In this document: positions 1 through 5,968 of the stretch, piece after piece | Position numbering within the stretch: position 1 is the stretch's first letter | Layout of the letters: the number at the start of each line of letters is the position of its first letter | From: Bacteroidota bacterium | GTDB taxonomy: Bacteria; Bacteroidota; Ignavibacteria; Kapaibacteriales; UBA2268 | Assembly (NCBI GenBank): GCA_017428585.1 | Contig: JAFRQN010000213.1 | Span: forward strand, 1 to 5,968 | Direction of reading: 5' to 3' | Length of the DNA stretch: 5,968 nucleotides | Translations under genes and position numbers: made by a program | The notes under the pieces: model-generated | What the model saw: the letters and a program-made list of their open reading frames with translations, nothing else | Told to the model about the DNA's origin: nothing | The model's database searches: none

Positions 1-1260
1 AGTATTTATATTTTATCACAGTATAATGCTAATTCGGAAACATTACAATTATCAATAGCTCAGGCAGAAGCATACGCAGTAAGCCATAACATCAGCCTGC
101 AAAATTCATCTCTTGAAATAAAAAAGGCAGAAGCACAGAGCTGGCAGGCTTTGGCAAGCATGCTTCCTCAGATTAGCGGTAGTTTCGATTATCAAAATTA
201 TTGTGGTTATAAAATGGAATTAATGGGAATGTCTATTCCTATGAATCCAGTTGGTACTTTGGGTGTTACAGCATCCGTTTCAGTAAGTGGAGCACAGATA
301 GTAAGTGCAATGCTGGTAGATTTGGCTATCGATATGGCTGATTTAACAGTAAAGCAAAATGAACAAAAAATAAAATCACAGGTTAGGCAGATATATATTT
401 CAATATTAGCAATGGAGAGAACATTATCGCTTCTCGATTCTAATTTGCTTAATTTGCAAAATTTATACTCAATTACGGATAATGCAGTAAAGGCAGGAGC
501 CGCAGAACAAACTTCAGCAGATCAAATATCTATACAAGTTGCAGCAATGAATAATACAATCAATTCGACAAAACGTTCTGTTGAAATGCTTTATAACTCA
601 TTGAAACTGCAAATGGGTACAGATGTAAATACTTCAATTTTGCTTACCGATAATCTTGAAAATATTTTACAGGTAAATGAAGCTCAATCATTATTAAATA
701 CAAAATTTGATATTAATAATAACTATAGTTATCAATTATTGCTTCGCAATTCAGAACTTTCAGACAAACAGATAACTTTAGCTAAGGTGAATTATTTGCC
801 TTCATTAAGAGCTTTTTATCAATATTCTTATAAAACTTATTTTGGTGCAGAAGCAGGAATGAATATGACTCCTCCAAATTTAATAGGTCTTTCATTAAGC
901 GTGCCTATATATTCAAGTGGAGTAACAAGCAATAAAATAGAAGAAGCAGAAATATCAAAACAAATAGTAGATAATAATTTAATAGACAGTAAAAATGCGC
1001 TTTTAATTCAAGATCAGCAGCTTCGTTATAATCTAACAACAGCACTTGAGGATTTTGAACATCAACAAAATAACATAGATGTTTCACAGCGTGTTTTTGA
1101 AAGTATATTAAGAAAATATAAATATGGTACAGCTACCAGTATGGATGTAACAACAGCAAGTACAAATTTACTTACTGCTCATAGTACATATATTCAATCA
1201 ATATTAAATTTGTGTAATGCACAAATAGCTTTAGAAGATTTATTAAATAATAAGAGATAG
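1..1260 (+). CDS. TolC-family outer-membrane efflux channel (OMF), 5' end outside the window
   Basis: Outer-membrane component of the tripartite efflux pump; trimers of this family form a beta-barrel plus a long periplasmic alpha-helical tunnel. The frame is open from the first base and runs 419 codons to TAG at 1258. The first visible residues (SIYILSQYNANS) look like the end of a signal peptide, and the next stretch (LQLSIAQAEAYAVSHNISLQ, visible residues 15-34) is the typical first OMF helix. Probably only about 10-20 residues are missing. The two-fold OEP repeat is visible: a first beta segment near GTLGVTASVSVSG, and a second at visible residues 295-306 (GLSLSVPIYSSG). The closing helix signature, KYKYGTATSMDVTTA, starts near residue 372. 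A TTG at 151 could be read as a start but lies inside conserved sequence and is not the real one. No lipobox cysteine is visible near the start, so it is probably not a lipoprotein. Family is certain; substrate is unknown. Confidence 0.95.
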   Translation, partial: SIYILSQYNANSETLQLSIAQAEAYAVSHNISLQNSSLEIKKAEAQSWQALASMLPQISGSFDYQNYCGYKMELMGMSIPMNPVGTLGVTASVSVSGAQIVSAMLVDLAIDMADLTVKQNEQKIKSQVRQIYISILAMERTLSLLDSNLLNLQNLYSITDNAVKAGAAEQTSADQISIQVAAMNNTINSTKRSVEMLYNSLKLQMGTDVNTSILLTDNLENILQVNEAQSLLNTKFDINNNYSYQLLLRNSELSDKQITLAKVNYLPSLRAFYQYSYKTYFGAEAGMNMTPPNLIGLSLSVPIYSSGVTSNKIEEAEISKQIVDNNLIDSKNALLIQDQQLRYNLTTALEDFEHQQNNIDVSQRVFESILRKYKYGTATSMDVTTASTNLLTAHSTYIQSILNLCNAQIALEDLLNNKR

Positions 1261-1263
1261 ATA

Positions 1264-2295
1264 ATGAATAAATTTTTGAAAATCACAATGGTTCTGGCAA
1301 TAGCTTCCTGCTTGATATTGTTCAACACAAGCTGTGGAAAAAAGCAAGAAGCAAAAAAAGAACAGCGTGTTGAAAAAGTACAAACACAAACCTTAAAAAA
1401 GGAATTAATTACAAGAGTAATAGAATATCCTACAACATTGGAAGGATATGAACAAATGAATGTTTCACCTTCTATTACAGGTATAATAGAACATATTTAT
1501 GTAGATGTTGGATCAAGAGTAAGAGCTGGACAAGTTTTAGTACGTATGGATCAAAACCAGTTAAATACAACAAAAATTAATTTGGCATCTACGAAAACAG
1601 AGTTAAATCGTATAGGAACATTAAAAGAAACTGGAAGTGCCTCACAGCAGGCATACGATCAATTAAAAGCGCAATATGATCAATTGCAGCAGACTTTATC
1701 GTTCCTTGAAAATAATACTTTTGTAAAAGCACAATTTTCTGGTATAATATCTGCAAAAAATTATGAAGATGGTGAAATGTATGCAGGACAACCGATTTTA
1801 ACTTTAACACAAATACATCAATTAAAAGCGTTTGTCAGTATTCCTGAAACATTTTTCCCAATGGTTAAACCAGGAATGAGAGTGGATATTCATTCTGATA
1901 TTTATCCAACTCAAGTATTTCCTTCTACTATAGAACAAATCTATCCAACTATAGATGCAGGCAGTCATACTTTCAAAGCAAAACTCAAGATACCAAATTC
2001 AAGGGAAATGATTCGTCCTGGTATGTTTGTTACTACATCACTTGAAATGGGAAAAGCAGAAACAATCGTTGTTCCTTATCAAGCGGTATTAAAACTGCAG
2101 GGTTCTAATGAACGTTATATATTCCTTAATAATAATGGTGTTGCTAAACGTGTAACAGTTGAATTGGGACAACGTTTTGATGAAAATATCGAAATAATTT
2201 CCAGTGAAATTAAAGAAGGTGATGAGATTATTGTTGCAGGTCAAGCACGTTTAAGTGATGGCGTAAAAATAGAAGTAGCTAAAAAGAAATCATAA
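1264..2295 (+). CDS. RND efflux periplasmic adaptor (membrane fusion protein), lipoprotein
   Basis: Adaptor that bridges the inner-membrane RND pump and the outer-membrane channel (HlyD/AcrA family), 343 residues. Residues 1-23 form a lipoprotein signal with hydrophobic core (ITMVLAIASCLILF) and a lipobox ending NTSC, so Cys24 is the likely lipidated residue. The following GKKQEA lacks the acidic run that exports Bacteroidetes lipoproteins to the surface, so a periplasm-facing anchor is inferred. The first lipoyl half is at about 64-98 (ITGIIEHIYVDVGSRVRAGQ), followed by a short alpha-hairpin at about 99-152 containing the family-like GSASQQAYDQL. The second lipoyl half is at about 153-183 (FSGIISAKNYEDGEMYAGQ). 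The beta-barrel domain spans about 185-262 (with RPGMFV) and the membrane-proximal domain about 265-339 (VVPYQAVLKLQG; GDEIIVAGQARLSDG). The N-terminal region has no Met- or His-rich metal site of the CusB kind. ATG lies 3 bases after the OMF stop, which indicates co-transcription. Confidence 0.95.
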   Translation: MNKFLKITMVLAIASCLILFNTSCGKKQEAKKEQRVEKVQTQTLKKELITRVIEYPTTLEGYEQMNVSPSITGIIEHIYVDVGSRVRAGQVLVRMDQNQLNTTKINLASTKTELNRIGTLKETGSASQQAYDQLKAQYDQLQQTLSFLENNTFVKAQFSGIISAKNYEDGEMYAGQPILTLTQIHQLKAFVSIPETFFPMVKPGMRVDIHSDIYPTQVFPSTIEQIYPTIDAGSHTFKAKLKIPNSREMIRPGMFVTTSLEMGKAETIVVPYQAVLKLQGSNERYIFLNNNGVAKRVTVELGQRFDENIEIISSEIKEGDEIIVAGQARLSDGVKIEVAKKKS

Positions 2296-2330
2296 AATAA
2301 AAATAAAGTATAAATAAAAACTGAAAAGAA

Positions 2331-5300
2331 ATGAGTATATATAAAACCGCGATAAATAAACCTATTACCACATTGTTAATTTTTGTGGCTGTTATTATCT
2401 TGGGTTTATTTTCTTTAAGACAACTACCTATAGATAGGTTCCCTAAAATAGAACCTCCTTATGTAAGTGTTTTAACAACCTATTCGGGTGCAAACAGTAG
2501 TGAAATTGAAACTAATGTAACGAAATTACTGGAAAACTCTTTAAATTCAGTTGATGGATTAAAAGAGCTTACATCTAATTCTAAAGATAATATGTCGCTT
2601 ATAACTTTGGAATTTGAATGGGACAGCAATATTGATGAAGCTGTAAATGATATTCGTTCAGCAATCGATATGGTAACAAATAGTCTGCCTGATGGGTGTT
2701 CCAAGCCATTAATTTTTAAGTTTAATTCAAGTATGGCGCCTATAATGGGTTATTACTTTACTGCAACTGAAAGTTATCCAGGACTTGAAAAAATTCTTGA
2801 AGATAATGTTGTTAATGTATTAAATAAAGTTGATGGTATTGGTAATCTTTCTTTGGCAGGTGCTCCAAAAAGATATGTCTATGTAGATTTAGATCCTAAT
2901 AAGGTAGATGCTTATAATTTAACGCTGGAGCAAATAGGACAAGCCGTTGCAAATAATAATTTAAATCTTGCTTCTGGTTCGGTTAAAATGGGGAAAGAAC
3001 AATATCAGCTTAGAGTACAAAGTGAATATGTAGAAAGCAGTGAATTAAATGATATTATTGTTACAACTTCTCCATTAACAGGCGCTCCTGTTTATTTAAG
3101 AGATATAGCAAATGTTCGTGATACTATAAAAGATATTTCTCTTGAAGAAAAAATAAATGGAAAAGATGGCGTTCGTCTTATCATAATGAAGCAGACCGAT
3201 GCAAATACAGTAGAAATCGGCAAGGCTGTCAAGAAAGAAATGGAGAAGATAAAACATAACTTGCCGCCTGATGTTGAAATGGGTATTATTTTTGAATCAG
3301 GAGATGAAATTACAAATGCTGTAAATGGACTTGTTGAAGCTGTAATGTATGCATTGATATTTGTCGTTATAGTTATTTTGTTTTTCTTAGGTAAGTGGCG
3401 TGCAACATTAATAATAAGTTTAACAATTCCTATATCATTAATAGTAGCATTCATATATTTGTTCTTTACAGGCAGTTCGTTAAATATTATTTCATTGAGT
3501 TCGTTAAGTATAGCGATAGGTATGGTGGTTGACGATGCTATTGTGGTATTGGAAAATATAACTCGGCATATTGAACGTGGAAGCAGTCCGCGTGAAGCCG
3601 CTATCTATGCAACAAATGAAGTGTGGGTATCTGTTATAGCAACTACTTTGGTTATTGTGGCTGTATTCGTTCCTCTTACAATGCTTGGAGGTATGGCTGG
3701 AATTATGTTTAAGGAATTAGGTTGGATTGTTACAATAGTTGTTTGTACATCTACCTGTGTTGCAATATCATTAACTCCTATGCTTTCTTCTAAGTTGTTA
3801 AAAGCTAACAAGGTAACAATAGATGAAACTGGTCATGTAAAGGAAGTGAAAAATGAAAATTCATTCTATCAACGTACAGTGGTTCGTATCCTTGATAAAA
3901 TAGATGTTTTTTATGCTAATTTTTTAAGAAAATGTTTAGCACATAAAAAAATTACTATTTTAATTGCATTCTTAATATTTGTTGCATCTATGATACCATT
4001 TATTGCTGGTAAAATTGGTACTGAATTTATGCCTACAAGTGATAATGGTCGTGTAAACGTATCAATAGAATTGCAAAGAGGTACACGTGTTGAAGAAGCT
4101 ATCAAAACAGCTCGTTATATCGAAGAAAGAATAAAGGCAGCTGTACCAGAATTGAAATTAATATCTTCTTCTACTGGTGCTGATGATGAAGCAGGTATTG
4201 CATCATTGTTTGGCAATACGGGTAATAATAGAATTTCAATGATAGTAAAGGTTTCAAAAAAGAATGAGCGTGATCGCAGTATAGAAGCAATATCTGAGGA
4301 TATAAGAAAAGAACTTGATGCAGTACCAAGTATTGTTAATTATCAAGTTGCTACTACAGGCGGCATGAGCGGCGGCAATTCTGCTGTTGATATAGAAATA
4401 TTTGGTTATGATTTTGATAAAACAAATGCAGTTGCAGCCGATGTAAAAGAAATGTTGAAGGGATTAAAAAATGCACGTGATATACACGTGAGCAGAGAAG
4501 AAGATAGAGCAGAATTAAAGGTTGTATTTGATAAAACAAAACTTGCTTTACATGGATTAAATTCAGCTACAGCAGCAACATACGTAAGAAATAGAATTAA
4601 TGGTATGTTAGCAGGATATCTTAAAGAAGATGGTGATGAGTATGATATTGTAGTTAGAGTTGCTGAAGAATATAGAAATACTATTACGAAGATAGAGGAA
4701 TTGTCTATTATGTCTCCTCGCGGAGAAAAGATAAAACTAAAGGAAATAGCATCTGTTCAAGAATATTGGAATCCACCAACTATTGAAAGAAAATCAAGAC
4801 AACGTATGGTAAAAGTATCTGTTACTCCTGTTAATACTTCTCTTGGTGAATTAGCAAAGATTGTAGAAAATGAATTAAACAAAATGCCTATTCCTCAAGA
4901 TGTACGTGTTAATATAGGTGGTGATTATGAAGATCAAAATGATACCTTTGCAGATATGGCTTTATTAATGATATTGATTATTATTTTAGTATATGTTGTT
5001 ATGGCTTCTCAGTTTGAATCATACGCAAAACCATTTATAATTATGTTTGCAGTACCATTTGCTATTTCTGGTGCAGTACTCGCATTATTTATTACAAATA
5101 CTACACTTAATATTGTAGGTGCATTAGGTGTAATTTTATTAGTTGGTATAGTAGTAAAGAATGGTATAGTGCTTGTAGATTACATTAATTTAATGAGAGA
5201 TAGAGGAATGGAATTAAAAGAAGCTATTGCAGTTTCTGGACAATCTCGTTTAAGACCTGTACTTATGACTGCAGCTACTACTATTCTTGGTATGGTGCCT

Positions 5301-5498
5301 ATGGCTTTAAGTACAAGTGAAGGTTCCGAAATGTGGGTTTCTATGGGTACAGTTGTTATTGGTGGTCTTACTTTTTCAACAATAGTAACTTTAATTATTG
5401 TACCTATATTTTATTCTATTGTTGCAGGCAAAGCTGAAAGTGATAAGACTGAAAAGACTCGTCAATCATTTATATTTATGAATTTATCAGATAAATAA
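2331..5498 (+). CDS. RND multidrug-type efflux transporter, HAE1 family (AcrB-like permease)
   Basis: Inner-membrane proton/substrate antiporter of the pump; AcrB-type proteins work as rotating trimers. Its 1055 residues are full family length. TM1 (about 11-30) is followed by the hallmark LPIDRFP (32-38). The first periplasmic porter region runs to about 330. TM2-TM6 lie at about 335-352, 360-381, 386-410, 431-452 and 465-487, and TM7 at about 541-560. The second porter region (about 562-873) opens with TEFMPTSDNGRV (564 on). TM8-TM12 span about 876-1032. Proton-relay residues are intact: Asp401-Asp402 in TM4 (GMVVDDAIVVLEN), Lys943 in TM10 (VVKNGIVLVDY), and Arg973 and Thr980 in TM11 (SRLRPVLMT). 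The double Asp favours HAE1 over heavy-metal HME pumps, which usually have a single Asp followed by Gly or Ala here. The two halves show the usual internal duplication. The leader has no Shine-Dalgarno sequence but is A-rich. The specific substrate cannot be inferred. Confidence 0.97.
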   Translation: MSIYKTAINKPITTLLIFVAVIILGLFSLRQLPIDRFPKIEPPYVSVLTTYSGANSSEIETNVTKLLENSLNSVDGLKELTSNSKDNMSLITLEFEWDSNIDEAVNDIRSAIDMVTNSLPDGCSKPLIFKFNSSMAPIMGYYFTATESYPGLEKILEDNVVNVLNKVDGIGNLSLAGAPKRYVYVDLDPNKVDAYNLTLEQIGQAVANNNLNLASGSVKMGKEQYQLRVQSEYVESSELNDIIVTTSPLTGAPVYLRDIANVRDTIKDISLEEKINGKDGVRLIIMKQTDANTVEIGKAVKKEMEKIKHNLPPDVEMGIIFESGDEITNAVNGLVEAVMYALIFVVIVILFFLGKWRATLIISLTIPISLIVAFIYLFFTGSSLNIISLSSLSIAIGMVVDDAIVVLENITRHIERGSSPREAAIYATNEVWVSVIATTLVIVAVFVPLTMLGGMAGIMFKELGWIVTIVVCTSTCVAISLTPMLSSKLLKANKVTIDETGHVKEVKNENSFYQRTVVRILDKIDVFYANFLRKCLAHKKITILIAFLIFVASMIPFIAGKIGTEFMPTSDNGRVNVSIELQRGTRVEEAIKTARYIEERIKAAVPELKLISSSTGADDEAGIASLFGNTGNNRISMIVKVSKKNERDRSIEAISEDIRKELDAVPSIVNYQVATTGGMSGGNSAVDIEIFGYDFDKTNAVAADVKEMLKGLKNARDIHVSREEDRAELKVVFDKTKLALHGLNSATAATYVRNRINGMLAGYLKEDGDEYDIVVRVAEEYRNTITKIEELSIMSPRGEKIKLKEIASVQEYWNPPTIERKSRQRMVKVSVTPVNTSLGELAKIVENELNKMPIPQDVRVNIGGDYEDQNDTFADMALLMILIIILVYVVMASQFESYAKPFIIMFAVPFAISGAVLALFITNTTLNIVGALGVILLVGIVVKNGIVLVDYINLMRDRGMELKEAIAVSGQSRLRPVLMTAATTILGMVPMALSTSEGSEMWVSMGTVVIGGLTFSTIVTLIIVPIFYSIVAGKAESDKTEKTRQSFIFMNLSDK

Positions 5499-5532
5499 TT
5501 TGATAGTGATATTAAATTGCTATGTATTTTTG
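5499..5532 (+). promoter_or_regulatory. Possible internal Bacteroidetes-type promoter before the PII-like gene
   Basis: The gap between the transporter and the PII-like gene contains TTTG at 5499-5502 and TATTTTTG at 5525-5532. These match the Bacteroides -33 (TTTG) and -7 (TAnnTTTG) elements. The spacer is 22 bases, slightly longer than the usual 18-21. Transcription would start near 5539, giving a leader of about 16 bases before ATG at 5555. Such motifs occur by chance in AT-rich DNA, so this is only a candidate. If real, the small gene could be made independently of the pump. Confidence 0.3.
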
Positions 5533-5554
5533 AATTAAATTTTAACTTTATAAT

Positions 5555-5848
5555 ATGAAAGCAGTATTTATAGTATTTAATCAAGCAAACACAGAAAGAG
5601 TCGAGTATTTATTGGATCAATTGAATATTCGTGGCTTTACCTTTTGGGAAAATGTGCAGGGACGTGGCAGTGTTGATGGGGAACCAAGACGTGGAACGCA
5701 TACTTGGCCAGAAATGAATTCAGCTGTTCTTACGATAGTAGATGATGATAAAGTAGACGAATTAATGAGAACTGTAAGGAAATTAGATAATCGTAATAAA
5801 ACTGTCGGTGTGAGAGCTTTTGCTTGGAATATAGAACAAACAGTTTAA
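5555..5848 (+). CDS. PII-like small protein linked to the RND efflux operon
   Basis: A 97-residue soluble protein with no signal peptide or membrane segment, so cytoplasmic. The predicted strand/helix order fits the PII ferredoxin-like fold: beta 2-8 (KAVFIVF), alpha 12-24 (NTERVEYLLDQLN), beta 28-36 (FTFWENVQG), a loop 37-53, beta 54-62 (MNSAVLTIV), alpha 64-77 (DDKVDELMRTVRKL) and beta 86-93 (VRAFAWNI). The helix-1-to-strand-2 transition with G27-F-T followed by QGRGS (35-39) resembles GlnB (GMTV...KGFGR). Differences from GlnB are clear: the T-loop equivalent (GEPRRGTHTWPEMNS, 42-56) has no tyrosine for uridylylation. The B-loop TGxxGDGK is replaced by NRNKTVGVR, and the C-terminal tail is missing. 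PII family members are known next to RND efflux genes, so a role in sensing or regulating the pump is a reasonable inference, not shown. The ATG start fits the first beta strand. It lies 56 bases after the transporter and just before a terminator. Confidence 0.8.
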   Translation: MKAVFIVFNQANTERVEYLLDQLNIRGFTFWENVQGRGSVDGEPRRGTHTWPEMNSAVLTIVDDDKVDELMRTVRKLDNRNKTVGVRAFAWNIEQTV

Positions 5849-5872
5849 TTTTATTTAATAAATTATAAATAT

Positions 5873-5907
5873 AAAAGGTATAACAATTTATTTTGTTATA
5901 CCTTTTT
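5873..5907 (+). terminator. Intrinsic terminator closing the efflux operon
   Basis: A perfect 14-bp inverted repeat pairs 5873-5886 (AAAAGGTATAACAA) with 5893-5906 (TTGTTATACCTTTT) around a 6-base loop (TTTATT). The right arm runs into five T residues (5903-5907). It lies 24 bases after the stop of the PII-like gene, so it should end the whole transcript. The left arm begins with four A residues, so the hairpin could also work on the reverse strand for a convergent gene. Confidence 0.85.
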
Positions 5908-5968
5908 GTTTAAGTTATTTTAATAAATATATAGCTTAATAATAAAATTTTTGCTTCATAGACTTGAA

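Noticed and set aside
151..1260. A shorter OMF gene starting at TTG 151.
   Set aside because: The frame is open all the way to base 1, and the upstream codons encode the conserved first OMF helix and the end of a signal peptide. A start at 151 would remove both.
1258..1266. OMF and adaptor lie in the same frame, separated only by TAG and one ATA codon, suggesting read-through to a fusion protein.
   Set aside because: The adaptor begins with its own complete lipoprotein signal peptide, and the two proteins act at different membranes. Tight spacing in a co-transcribed operon explains it.
3092..3454. A 120-codon reverse-strand open frame inside the transporter gene.
   Set aside because: It lies wholly opposite conserved RND coding sequence, and its translation is low-complexity Ile/Thr/Ser-rich with no recognisable domain. 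It is a shadow of the real gene, as are the other reverse-strand frames.
4474..4490. Two CACGTG palindromes separated by five bases, a possible operator.
   Set aside because: They sit inside the transporter coding sequence, far from any start, and encode ordinary porter-domain residues (ARDIHVS). Most likely chance.
2331..5498. Heavy-metal (CzcA/CusA-type) assignment of the RND pump, suggested by the PII-like neighbour.
   Set aside because: TM4 carries Asp401-Asp402 and TM10 has Lys943, the HAE1 pattern. The adaptor also has no Met/His metal-binding N-terminal region.

Overview
The window is an AT-rich stretch (roughly one third G+C by eye) that reads almost entirely as one plus-strand operon for a tripartite RND efflux pump, followed by a small PII-like gene and a strong intrinsic terminator. 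Several traits suggest a Bacteroidetes-type Gram-negative bacterium. These are the gene order OMF, adaptor, RND; starts without a Shine-Dalgarno sequence and with A-rich leaders; a lipoprotein adaptor with a Bacteroidetes-like lipobox (N-T-S-C-G); and a possible TTTG / TAnnTTTG promoter. This is inference from sequence style; no taxonomic marker gene is present.

Layout: positions 1-1260 hold a TolC-type outer-membrane factor that is already open at the first base, so its start and most of its signal peptide lie outside the window. After 3 bases comes the periplasmic adaptor lipoprotein (1264-2295). A 35-base A-rich spacer leads to a full-length HAE1-type RND transporter (2331-5498) with the proton-relay Asp-Asp pair in TM4 and the Lys in TM10 intact. 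A 56-base gap, which carries a possible internal promoter, precedes a 97-residue PII-like protein (5555-5848). A 14-bp hairpin with a T-run (5873-5907) closes the unit. The last 60 bases (5908-5968) hold nothing firm; two reverse-strand frames are open from the window edge and could be the tail of a convergent gene.

Working model: the RND trimer in the inner membrane captures substrate from the periplasm or outer leaflet using the proton gradient. The lipid-anchored adaptor joins it to the outer-membrane channel, and the substrate leaves the cell. The substrate cannot be read from the sequence; drugs, detergents or bile-salt-like compounds are the family default, and nothing points to metals. 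The notable part is the terminal PII-like gene. Its fold pattern resembles PII trimeric signalling proteins, but the usual uridylylation tyrosine and the nucleotide-binding B-loop motif are not recognisable. It may be a dedicated sensor or regulator of the pump.
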